Positions 1-5,392 of a DNA stretch of 10,139 nucleotides are shown piece after piece (position 1 is the first letter of the stretch; every line of letters begins with the position of its first letter). The stretch covers positions 1 to 10,139 of the forward strand of contig JAUNOJ010000029.1 in NCBI GenBank assembly GCA_030531135.1, read 5' to 3'. The position numbers were made by a program, and so were the translations under genes. Source of the stretch: Sutterellaceae bacterium (GTDB taxonomy: Bacteria > Pseudomonadota > Gammaproteobacteria > Burkholderiales > Burkholderiaceae_F). Below the pieces are notes generated by a model, which was given only the letters and a program-made list of their open reading frames with translations, was not told the DNA's origin and ran no database searches.

Positions 1-1247
1 CGCATCTTCACAACCTCGGATTTTGTGTTGTTACTGATGGCTTGGCGCGTTGCTCGTAACTGTTCCATAATCAAATCGTAGGCCCAAGACATGGCAATCG
101 CGTATGCCCAGTCAGAAGCTTCTTCTTTAGCTGTCGCGTAAGATGCAGTGGATAAGTTACGGACTACCGTACCCAATGCGGCAGGCATATTGGACATTAG
201 GTTCGATTCTTTTGCCGTGAAGGAGTTATTAGTTGTTTGAGAAAATTTCAAGACGATTCCGCTGTTGCCGTCTGCGCCTATCAGAGCTTCGCGAACACGT
301 TTCACCATACCGACAATATTGATGCTATCCGTGCCGGGGTCTAAACAGTCGTCGTCCGGGCAAGTGTAGAGTTTGACAGTTCCACCATCTAGCAAATCTT
401 TAAACTCAATCAGGGCGGGATAATACCGCGGATTGGTTGTATTGCCTTTATCCGGGTTCTTAGCATCTTCTGTGGACTTCGGGATCACAATCGTGCCAGA
501 AACGGCCATCAGAATGCCGTATTCTTTCTTTTCATTGTCGGCGCCACTGATCCAATTTGCCACCTTGCCGTCTTTCAACGATTCCCAAACGATGTTGCCG
601 ACTATTCGTTTAGCCTCTTCCGGTTTCTTTTCGTCAATTTCTTTCTTTTTATCAGTACCGCTTGAGCTTTCCTTAGAACCGAAGAAATCGTCATAAAGCC
701 CCGTCACAGTGCCGACAAGGCTATATTCGTATTCACGTTCTTTATCAAATGCTTTGGCAACGTCAGATACGAGACCTTGAGCCAATTCGCAAGAATTGCC
801 CATTTTTTCATTCAAACGCTGAATTTTGGATTGCAAATTATTGATCCATGCCATGCAGTCCTCACAAGCAATACCCAAAGCGATATTGAACGCATACCCC
901 TTGGCGTTAGACGCAATGGATCGCAGCAACTGGACAAACTGGTCAGCGTTGATGAAACTAAACGAACCCCCGAAAAGATCAATACCGCCACACCCGGCCT
1001 TAGCCGAAGGCAGTTGCAGATTGACAAGTTCGGTATTCATAATCGGGCTTCGCGAATAAAACGAACCGCCTGACAAAACGCCGCGACGCTGGGTTTCAAA
1101 GACGCCCGGACGCGAAAAGTTGGACATATCGTTAAAAACGGCGTCCATCTTACTTTGCAAGTCGCCTGCTTGAGCAAATGGCAAAGAGCCAAAAGCCAGC
1201 GCAACAGAAGTTGCCGCTGCAATAAAACTAATTTTCTTGGTTCTCAT
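1..1247 (-). CDS. traH: TraH, conjugative transfer (mating-pair stabilisation) protein, 3' end outside window
   Basis: F-type conjugation protein TraH. In the F system it is a periplasmic/outer-membrane-associated part of the pilus assembly and mating-pair stabilisation apparatus. Translating the minus strand from 1247 gives an uninterrupted frame of 415 residues that runs off the left edge; F TraH is about 460 residues, so roughly the last tenth is missing. Residues 1-27 are a Sec signal peptide (basic start, hydrophobic core, cut after FAQA). The segment after it, with MDAVFNDMSNFSRPGVFETQ, GGSFYSRSP, AGCGGIDLFGGSFSFINADQ and IACEDCMAWINNLQ, is the typical N-terminal TraH block. I chose ATG 1247 because GGAG lies 6 bases upstream; an in-frame ATG at 1259 lacks this. 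The start overlaps the end of traF by 20 bases, indicating one operon and probable translational coupling. TraG would be expected next, to the left. Confidence 0.93.
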   Translation of the reverse strand, partial: MRTKKISFIAAATSVALAFGSLPFAQAGDLQSKMDAVFNDMSNFSRPGVFETQRRGVLSGGSFYSRSPIMNTELVNLQLPSAKAGCGGIDLFGGSFSFINADQFVQLLRSIASNAKGYAFNIALGIACEDCMAWINNLQSKIQRLNEKMGNSCELAQGLVSDVAKAFDKEREYEYSLVGTVTGLYDDFFGSKESSSGTDKKKEIDEKKPEEAKRIVGNIVWESLKDGKVANWISGADNEKKEYGILMAVSGTIVIPKSTEDAKNPDKGNTTNPRYYPALIEFKDLLDGGTVKLYTCPDDDCLDPGTDSINIVGMVKRVREALIGADGNSGIVLKFSQTTNNSFTAKESNLMSNMPAALGTVVRNLSTASYATAKEEASDWAYAIAMSWAYDLIMEQLRATRQAISNNTKSEVVKM

Positions 1248-2349
1248 CAAGATCTCCATCTTCAATATTGCCGCTCGTTTGGGCTGCCTTACCAAATAAA
1301 GCAACCAGTTTCGAAGGTTCTATGAAGTTATCTTTGTTGGTTAGTTGTGCCTTGTCTGTGTCGCTCATAGCGATAACTTTTTCACTTTGCTCCTCAGAGC
1401 TGAAAAGCACCGTTGGATCACCGACGGACGCTTGCAACAGCTTGGGCAATTCTTTGCTTAAGTCATGCTGATCGTTCGGATTGAGGTAGGGTTGAGAATC
1501 CTTAAATTCTTCTTCTGTGATCCAGCCTTCGCGCTGGGCAACCAAAAGGATGCGGCGACGCAAATCGTCGTAGGACATCACTGTCTGGCCGATGGACGTG
1601 AACTGCCCTTCTTCGTTCATTAAGTAGATAGCGGGCGTAGCCGTCACGCCAAGGGCCTCTGCCTGGCCGGAATCGAGCTTTGTATTGGCAAACTTATGAC
1701 TCTTTAGTTCGCCGCCATCCATACTGACGGCCAGAATGTCAAAGCCATAATCTTCGAAGTAAGCCAAAAGCGGTGCTTGTGCTTCGCAGTACCTACAACT
1801 CGACTTGAAGAAGAAGAAAATACCCGCCTTCTCAGCGATCTTTCGCAACATATCGTCCGTGTGTCTGGCTGATGCTCGATCAATATAGGTTCCGGCAAAT
1901 GTTGCCAACGGACGACGCATACTTTCATCGAGCATGACATTGCCGATCACTACTTGTTGCGCAACGTCGGCAAACTTCGTCGCCCTATCCATGGCAAAGC
2001 GTTGCACCAAGAAGTAGGCTTGAACATTTTCCGGTGTCGGATTGTCCCAAGCGATTTCCTTGTACTTGGGCAGCATTTCTTGCACCCACTTCAAAGAGAA
2101 GGGTGCAGGCCCCGCCTTAGCTTCTTTTGTCGGTTCCGGCGGCTTCGGTGCTTCGGGAGGAGGCTCAATCGGTTCAAGCTCTTCTTCAGGAACCGGATCG
2201 ACGTACCAGTACCAACCTTCGGCGCCACTGTTATAAAAGATATTTGATGGCTGATTTTGGGCAGCCTCGGTCGCTGTCACAGCATAAGCTGCGTGACAGA
2301 CCGTGACAAGTAAACTGGCGATGATCGCCTTTTTGAAAAGTGAGTGCAT
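1228..2349 (-). CDS. traF: TraF, thioredoxin-fold conjugative pilus assembly protein with CxxC
   Basis: TraF of F-type type IV secretion, a periplasmic pilus-assembly protein with a C-terminal thioredoxin-like domain. The 373-residue length is larger than F TraF (about 250). In order: signal peptide 1-23 (cut near AYA), a GWYWYVDP aromatic motif at about 45-52 typical of the family, a Pro/Glu-rich linker at about 53-82, a helical domain at about 85-170, then a thioredoxin fold: strand GIFFFFKSS, active site C185-R-Y-C188, and cis-proline P239 in TATPAIYL. The tail (about 280-373) is charged and ends in an acidic stretch. The intact CxxC and cis-Pro suggest real disulfide redox activity; as I recall, F plasmid TraF lacks this motif and leaves that job to TrbB. 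Shine-Dalgarno AAGGG precedes ATG 2349. It is first in the visible minus-strand transfer operon and overlaps traH. Confidence 0.92.
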   Translation of the reverse strand: MHSLFKKAIIASLLVTVCHAAYAVTATEAAQNQPSNIFYNSGAEGWYWYVDPVPEEELEPIEPPPEAPKPPEPTKEAKAGPAPFSLKWVQEMLPKYKEIAWDNPTPENVQAYFLVQRFAMDRATKFADVAQQVVIGNVMLDESMRRPLATFAGTYIDRASARHTDDMLRKIAEKAGIFFFFKSSCRYCEAQAPLLAYFEDYGFDILAVSMDGGELKSHKFANTKLDSGQAEALGVTATPAIYLMNEEGQFTSIGQTVMSYDDLRRRILLVAQREGWITEEEFKDSQPYLNPNDQHDLSKELPKLLQASVGDPTVLFSSEEQSEKVIAMSDTDKAQLTNKDNFIEPSKLVALFGKAAQTSGNIEDGDLDENQEN

Positions 2350-2370
2350 TTGCCCTTACCCCAACTGAAT

Positions 2371-2387
2371 CTAATCTTGAAAATTAG
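2371..2387. repeat. Short inverted repeat between traF and the divergent small gene
   Basis: CTAAT and ATTAG (2371-2375 and 2383-2387) form a 5-bp inverted repeat with a 7-base spacer in the 40-80 base divergent intergenic region. Its position suits an operator for traF and the plus-strand gene, but the arms are short and chance is a real possibility. I see no convincing -35/-10 pair for either direction. Confidence 0.2.
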
Positions 2388-2427
2388 TCAATGATTGAGG
2401 TTGTCACGGCGGGATCGAAAGCAAAAA

Positions 2428-2733
2428 ATGCTTTCTACAGACATCAGACAATACGAAGTTAAGAAAATGCAAGAGATTGACTATTTTGCGCCCGCGCCAG
2501 CGTCCCTTGATGAGTGGAGAAAAGACTATCCGAATGTTCGAGGTACGATCTATCACGACAAGTCATCAAAGGGACTTAACCTGTACGGCAAGCCGTCCAG
2601 ACACAACGCATATCGTGCTGAAGTGAGCTATCAAGGCAAGAAGTACAGAAAGCGCTCGATTCTTTATATGGACTGCGTTCAGTTCTTGGTTCGCTTACAC
2701 CAGGAGAACACAAACGAGCCGGAATTGTTTTGA
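2428..2733 (+). CDS. Small basic protein, possible AP2-like DNA-binding protein
   Basis: Unrecognised with certainty. From ATG 2428 it is 101 residues; other in-frame starts are TTG 2395 and ATG 2467, and none has a good Shine-Dalgarno, so the start is open. From ATG 2467 it would be 88 residues. The C-terminal half has the pattern RGTIYHDKSS, then NAYRAEVSYQGKKYRKRS, then an amphipathic helix DCVQFLVRLHQE. A basic three-strand segment with an R-A-x-V-x-x-x-G-K core followed by one helix resembles the AP2 DNA-binding fold found in phage and mobile-element proteins. That match is by eye only. The gene is divergent from traF and so is placed where a regulator of the transfer operon could sit. 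A 23-codon ORF (2391-2462) ends just before ATG 2467 and could couple translation if 2467 is used; this is speculative. Confidence 0.55.
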   Translation: MLSTDIRQYEVKKMQEIDYFAPAPASLDEWRKDYPNVRGTIYHDKSSKGLNLYGKPSRHNAYRAEVSYQGKKYRKRSILYMDCVQFLVRLHQENTNEPELF

Positions 2734-2768
2734 AGAAGTTGCCAGAGAAGAAAGATGTGCGACTGACA

Positions 2769-2800
2769 GGGACACCGCACAAAACTACCGTGGGTGCCCC
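2769..2800 (-). other. Hairpin downstream of the 36-codon ORF
   Basis: On the minus strand GGGGCACC (2800-2793) can pair with GGTGTCCC (2776-2769) across a 16-base loop. One pair is G-U in minus-strand RNA but would be A-C in plus-strand RNA, so it folds better in a minus-strand transcript. There is no U-run after it, so it is not a standard terminator; it could be a 3' stabilising structure for the small mRNA. Confidence 0.35.
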
Positions 2801-2847
2801 GGCGTCAACCGAAATTAACGCTTCGTCAGGACATAAGCAAGAACAGC

Positions 2848-2958
2848 TCAGAGAACGACGATGCCGATGGTGAGCAACGTAAAGTTGCCGTCAATCCGGC
2901 AGTCGGTGAAATTGATCTGTGCTAATATCACAGCCGAGGAAGTTACATGTAGGTCCAT
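2848..2958 (-). CDS. 36-residue small protein, candidate type I toxin or antisense-regulated peptide
   Basis: Minus-strand ORF of 36 residues beginning MDLHVTSSAVILAQINFTDC and ending in the hydrophobic run FTLLTIGIVVL. It is preceded by a near-perfect Shine-Dalgarno, AGGAGG, whose end is 5 bases from ATG 2958, far stronger than those of the neighbouring large genes; this is the main evidence that it is translated. The 17-codon leader ORF ends with a TAA touching this Shine-Dalgarno, so translation could be coupled. A predicted plus-strand RNA covers its first eight codons and ribosome site. I do not recognise the sequence as a known toxin family (Hok, Ldr, TisB, Fst, TxpA and Ibs all differ). 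The two hydrophobic stretches (about 5-13 and 26-36) are too short for a classic transmembrane helix. Within the ORF, TGCCG/CGGCA can form a hairpin. The toxin role is an inference from layout only. Confidence 0.45.
   Translation of the reverse strand: MDLHVTSSAVILAQINFTDCRIDGNFTLLTIGIVVL
2920..2928 (+). promoter_or_regulatory. Extended -10 promoter for an antisense RNA
   Basis: TGCTAATAT at 2920-2928 is an extended -10 element (TG-N-TAATAT, one mismatch to TATAAT). No good -35 is present at 16-18 bases upstream, which is tolerated by extended -10 promoters. It points towards the terminator at 2978-3012 and lies inside the oppositely oriented 36-codon ORF. Confidence 0.4.
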
Positions 2959-2960
2959 GG

Positions 2961-3011
2961 TTACCTCCTAAAAGACGAAGCTCGGTGTTGCAACCACCGG
3001 GCTTTTGTCAT
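2961..3011 (-). CDS. 16-residue leader peptide coupled to the small ORF
   Basis: Minus-strand ATG 3011 opens a 16-residue frame (MTKARWLQHRASSFRR) ending in TAA at 2963-2961. Its last codons, AGG AGG, are themselves the Shine-Dalgarno of the 36-residue ORF, whose ATG follows the TAA after two bases. Its own Shine-Dalgarno, GAGGG (3025-3021), is 9 bases upstream and is locked in a GCAA-tetraloop hairpin. The layout recalls mok in hok/sok or attenuating leader peptides. The peptide itself is basic and probably only regulatory. Confidence 0.4.
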   Translation of the reverse strand: MTKARWLQHRASSFRR

Positions 3012-3012
3012 T
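2978..3012 (+). terminator. Rho-independent terminator of the antisense RNA
   Basis: AAGCTCGGTG (2978-2987) pairs over 10 bp with CACCGGGCTT (2995-3004) around a 7-base loop and is followed by a T-rich tract TTTTGTCATTTT. The single non-Watson-Crick pair is G-U in plus-strand RNA but A-C in the opposite RNA, so the structure is built for plus-strand transcription. It may also end readthrough from the gene at 2428-2733. Confidence 0.6.
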
Positions 3013-3020
3013 TTAATCAA

Positions 3021-3034
3021 CCCTCTTGCGAGGG
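3021..3034 (-). promoter_or_regulatory. GNRA-tetraloop hairpin hiding the leader-ORF ribosome site
   Basis: In minus-strand RNA, CCCUC-GCAA-GAGGG forms a 5-bp stem closed by a GCAA (GNRA) tetraloop. Its 3' arm is the GAGGG Shine-Dalgarno of the leader ORF at 3011, so folding would block initiation. Another small stem, TCGGC-AAGA-GCCGA, lies just upstream at 3043-3056. Confidence 0.4.
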
Positions 3035-3080
3035 GCCTGAAATCGGCTCTTGCCGAGAACTACGGGCAATCGCCGAAAAC

Positions 3081-3224
3081 TTAGGAAGTCTCGGCTTTGA
3101 GCTTTTTCAGGCGAGGATCACGAACTTCAGCGGTAACTTCTCGACCGCTCGCGGGCTTGAGTCTATATCGGCGGTTTTGTACAAAATGCAGGCTTGTGGG
3201 CGGGATATGCGATATCGGTTGCAA
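3081..3224 (-). CDS. Possible 47-residue basic ORF
   Basis: Minus-strand frame open from TTG 3224 to TAA 3083-3081. The C-terminal part (RYRLKPASGREVTAEVRDPR, then LKKLKAETS) has a protein-like, charged composition, more so than other frames here. There is no ATG and no clear Shine-Dalgarno, so it may be a remnant of an older gene or chance. It lies between the terminator of the membrane-protein operon and the small antisense locus. I do not recognise a family. Confidence 0.2.
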   Translation of the reverse strand: MQPISHIPPTSLHFVQNRRYRLKPASGREVTAEVRDPRLKKLKAETS

Positions 3225-3254
3225 CTTCGCACCCTACTCTGTCCACTTCAAAAC

Positions 3255-3279
3255 GAAAAAGCCCCGCGAAGGGGCTTAA
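3255..3279 (-). terminator. Terminator of the nuclease-HU-membrane protein operon
   Basis: On the minus strand GCCCC-TTCG-CGGGGC forms a stem with a stable TTCG loop, followed by TTTTTCGTTTT. It sits about 27 bases past the stop codon of the membrane-protein gene. The T-run is only on the minus-strand side, fixing the direction. Confidence 0.85.
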
Positions 3280-3305
3280 ACGGCTCGTGACGAGTTTAGA
3301 GTTTG

Positions 3306-3935
3306 TTACGCTGGCGGATGGCTCATGCTCTCCGTTTTGTACTCGGAAGCGCCACAAGTTTTACTTTTACCGTCCTTGTTGCCAGCGTCCTTGACCCATA
3401 GTTCGAGCACCGGATCCCAGACGTAGCCGGGAAAAGGCACCGTTCGGGGAAACTCATCGGTCATCCAACTCTTCTTTTTCAAGTTCCACTCGCCGTTACT
3501 CAATTCATGAGATTCGGCCCATGGGGCTTGCAAAGTTCTTAGAAAACGAAGCCAAGCAAAGCGGTTGTTCGTCTTTCCATGTCTTGCCAGTGCGTAATAC
3601 TGCTGTGCGATGATGCGCATCGTTTTCAATGTATGCGTCATAAACCAGTACAAAGCAAAGCAACCACAGGCACACTCCATGATTTTTGCCGTATACGCAT
3701 CCACTGCCAGACGCGGTGGTACAGCCAATGCTCCCACCAACACCGCACCAATCAGCACGCCGTCTGCCAACAGAAAGAGAATATTTCTCTTGATAAATGG
3801 CTCCCAGTCGGTGCGTGCACCCAGCATAAAATATCGCGGCGCCCAGATAGAAAACACGAGCGGAAACCAGACAAATCCGGCAAGTTCGGTCACGCCCGAA
3901 ACGAGCGCAAGAACGACACGAAAGAAATAGTCCAT
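3306..3935 (-). CDS. Integral membrane protein of unknown function
   Basis: 209-residue protein with no family I recognise. The N-terminal half is hydrophobic: about residues 5-38 (room for one or two helices), 51-73 and 83-105, giving three or four membrane segments. The segment at 83-105 contains a cysteine cluster (ECACGC). The C-terminal 100 residues are soluble, with basic and aromatic content (WNLKKKSWMTDEFP, PFPGYVWDPVLELWVKD) and a polar end. It is the last gene of a three-gene minus-strand operon: 17 bases after the HU-like gene and just before a strong terminator. A weak Shine-Dalgarno, AAGAGAA, precedes ATG 3935. As part of a conjugative element it could be an entry-exclusion or envelope accessory protein, but nothing in the sequence proves that. 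Confidence 0.7.
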   Translation of the reverse strand: MDYFFRVVLALVSGVTELAGFVWFPLVFSIWAPRYFMLGARTDWEPFIKRNILFLLADGVLIGAVLVGALAVPPRLAVDAYTAKIMECACGCFALYWFMTHTLKTMRIIAQQYYALARHGKTNNRFAWLRFLRTLQAPWAESHELSNGEWNLKKKSWMTDEFPRTVPFPGYVWDPVLELWVKDAGNKDGKSKTCGASEYKTESMSHPPA

Positions 3936-3952
3936 AAAAGTTCTCTTTAGCT

Positions 3953-4231
3953 TTAGTCACCGAGGACGGCTGCCTTAAAGGCATTACCGGGCGTAAATTT
4001 CGGCGTGCACCGGGCAGGGATGACGACCTCGGCCCCAGTTTGCGGATTGCGCGCAATGCGCTTGGCTGCTTGTCGTGTCCCAAAAGTACCAAACCCCAAG
4101 AGGCGCACCTGACCACCTTCTGCGCACTTATCCATGATTGTTTGGATGACGATATTGATGGTGCGTTCGGCCATCACTTTGCTCATGCCTGTTTCGGCGG
4201 CGAGAATATTGGATAAATCAGTCTTATTCAT
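3953..4231 (-). CDS. HU/IHF-family DNA-binding protein
   Basis: Histone-like protein of the HU/IHF superfamily, 92 residues from ATG 4231, matching the usual 90-99. This start has GGAG 9 bases upstream; the frame extends upstream to 4282 but those 17 residues lie beyond the family's N terminus. Helical dimerisation part: MNKTDLSNILAAETG then the helix containing TINIVIQTIMDK. Strand region RLLGFGTFGTRQ, then the DNA-intercalating arm containing RNPQTGAEVVIPA with its conserved R-N-P-x-T-G, then the terminal helix PGNAFKAAV. It lies 17 bases after the nuclease gene and 17 before the membrane-protein gene, so it belongs to that operon. Likely roles are DNA bending during Int/Xis recombination or transfer, or modulation of host HU/IHF. 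Family call is firm; HU versus IHF-subunit identity is not. Confidence 0.93.
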   Translation of the reverse strand: MNKTDLSNILAAETGMSKVMAERTINIVIQTIMDKCAEGGQVRLLGFGTFGTRQAAKRIARNPQTGAEVVIPARCTPKFTPGNAFKAAVLGD

Positions 4232-4248
4232 GGTGCGTTTCTCCAAGT

Positions 4249-5010
4249 TTAGAAGAAGGATGTAATGAAGGCTTTGACCCAACGGCTGGCGCCTTCACCG
4301 AGCTTGATAAAGATTTCCCACCAGCTCAATCTTTCGCTTTCAGGAAGCGATTGATCGGCGGTATGTTGTTCGGGATCATCGCCTTCGTCCGTGCCGGACA
4401 AGAAGCGATTTCGCCAACTATTCCAACGTTCGCTCAGAAGGTTGAAGTTGGTTTCGAGTTCTTCAGTGACGCCTTCTAAGGTTTCTCGATACTCTTCTTC
4501 AGCGATCTGATTAGCTTCACGGCGCTGCTTTCGCCAGCTCCAAGGCGGAACAGTGCCGCTTGCCTGCCACAGTCCGTCACCATTTAATCGTGCTGTTGAT
4601 TCGGCTGTTCGATACGCTTGCTGCCAGTCGGCTGGAATCTGAAAGCCGTAGTCTTGGTAGTACCAAGCGTAGCCGCGTTCAATCATGTAAAGGCCGACAT
4701 CGTTGCCACCGACGGCTACAGATGCCAAAACGCGGCCATGAGAATCCTTACCGTCGGTATTGAGAATGACGTTTTGGCCGGAGATGAGCTTGTTAAGTGC
4801 AGATCTGGCTTCGCCGCCAAACGGCTGATCGGACTCGGGAGCGTCGATGCCGCGAATCCTCACTTGAATAACGGCATCATTGGTGATGACTTTGATTGTA
4901 TCGCCGTCAATAACACGGTCAACTCGACCGTGGTAAATCTCAGCCTGAGTGCAAGTACAAACGACAGCGCAAGCGAGAGCCGAGACAATCGGAAGGACAC
5001 GTAGCTTCAT
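4249..5010 (-). CDS. Secreted staphylococcal-nuclease-like (thermonuclease) protein
   Basis: Calcium-dependent nuclease of the SNase family, probably periplasmic, 253 residues from ATG 5010. An upstream in-frame ATG at 5145 would add 45 residues ahead of a perfect signal peptide (residues 1-23, cut after TQA), so 5010 is preferred although its Shine-Dalgarno is poor. Conserved residues are all there: VIDGDT with D35 and D37, R51 and D56-A-P-E59 in RIRGIDAPES, and R93 in HGRVLA, matching Arg35, Asp40, Glu43 and Arg87 of the S. aureus enzyme. The nuclease domain ends at about 155 (GLWQASG). The tail of about 100 residues is a charged helix (about 160-205), an acidic linker (206-226) and an amphipathic Trp-rich end (LSWWEIFIKLGEGASRWVKAF), possibly membrane-touching. 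SNase-like proteins occur on conjugative plasmids (RK2 ParB). A possible -10, TAAAAT, is at 5047-5042. Confidence 0.9.
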   Translation of the reverse strand: MKLRVLPIVSALACAVVCTCTQAEIYHGRVDRVIDGDTIKVITNDAVIQVRIRGIDAPESDQPFGGEARSALNKLISGQNVILNTDGKDSHGRVLASVAVGGNDVGLYMIERGYAWYYQDYGFQIPADWQQAYRTAESTARLNGDGLWQASGTVPPWSWRKQRREANQIAEEEYRETLEGVTEELETNFNLLSERWNSWRNRFLSGTDEGDDPEQHTADQSLPESERLSWWEIFIKLGEGASRWVKAFITSFF

Positions 5011-5170
5011 GGTTTCAAGAGTTTCAGGTAAAACAAAAACTATTTTATGAAGGCCGTTTTTGCAAAAAGGCAGGCAATATCGCACATCCTGCTTTCCTGC
5101 GCGTAATTTGTGAGCGTTTTGCTCGGTACTCTCGCCTTGTATCAACTGATGACTGACTCGGGTTACTGAG
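5011..5170. other. Divergent intergenic region between nuclease operon and excisionase-like gene
   Basis: 160 bases separating divergent starts. It has an inverted repeat around 5053-5070 (GCC, TTTTT, GC, AAAAA, GGC) that could be an operator or IHF/HU-type bent site, and a candidate minus-strand -10 (TAAAAT, 5047-5042) without a matching -35. No convincing plus-strand promoter was seen. Confidence 0.3.
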
Positions 5171-5392
5171 ATGGATGAAAAATTAACAAAACAAGAGGTT
5201 GCAGAATTTCTTCATATTGGTGTGCGAACGGTTGAAAGAATGGCTAGAGAAGGTAGATTGCCACGCGGTATTCGTATGGGACGCAAGTCCTACTGGTGGC
5301 GCAGTTCTCTGGAAAAGGCTGAATCTCTAATGAAGGCTGAAGCCGAACGCCCCATGAAAGCTTATGCCAAGGAGCGTCGGCTAACCATTTGA
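5171..5392 (+). CDS. AlpA/excisionase-like helix-turn-helix protein
   Basis: 73-residue DNA-binding protein of the MerR-like winged HTH type used by AlpA and many excisionases. The core is LTKQEVAEFLHIGVRTVERM (two helices with the turn at HIGV), followed by the wing REGRLPRGIRMGRKSYWWR, where the G-R-x-x-W pattern is typical; a short charged helix follows. It probably binds the element's end to promote excision and may control integrase or its divergent neighbours. It converges on the integrase: its TGA (5390-5392) directly abuts the integrase stop (5393-5395) with no base between. The start ATG 5171 has only a weak Shine-Dalgarno (CTGAG), so translation may be low, as is common for excisionases. 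Confidence 0.82.
   Translation: MDEKLTKQEVAEFLHIGVRTVERMAREGRLPRGIRMGRKSYWWRSSLEKAESLMKAEAERPMKAYAKERRLTI

Larger units (their letters stand above)
2935..3012 (+). ncRNA. Predicted ~80-nt antisense RNA over the small-ORF start
   Basis: Start estimated 7 bases after the extended -10 at 2923-2928; end set by the terminator U-run. The RNA would be perfectly complementary to the first eight codons of the 36-residue ORF, its AGGAGG site and the whole leader ORF. Size and placement match antitoxin RNAs of type I systems such as Sok or the RNA II antitoxin of par, but no sequence similarity is claimed. Inferred from promoter and terminator only. Confidence 0.35.
2734..3305. other. 570-base region of hairpins and small ORFs, no conventional gene
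   Basis: This stretch lies between the small plus-strand gene and the membrane-protein gene. It holds the minus-strand terminator at 3255-3279, a possible 47-codon ORF (3081-3224), two hairpins at 3020-3057, a leader ORF plus 36-codon ORF on the minus strand (3011 to 2848), a plus-strand promoter/terminator pair framing an antisense RNA (about 2935-3012), and a minus-strand hairpin at 2769-2800. Longer frames crossing it on the plus strand run straight through these structures and do not look like proteins. Confidence 0.6.

Noticed and set aside
433..1073. Plus-strand frames at 433-696 and 777-1073
   Set aside because: Antisense shadows of traH, which is clearly coding across this whole region on the minus strand.
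2919..3290. 123-codon plus-strand frame
   Set aside because: Runs through two terminator hairpins and several other stems, has no ribosome site and has a non-protein-like composition.
4249..5145. Longer form of the nuclease starting at ATG 5145
   Set aside because: The 45 extra residues precede a perfect signal peptide and cross the promoter region; ATG 5010 gives a normal secreted SNase.
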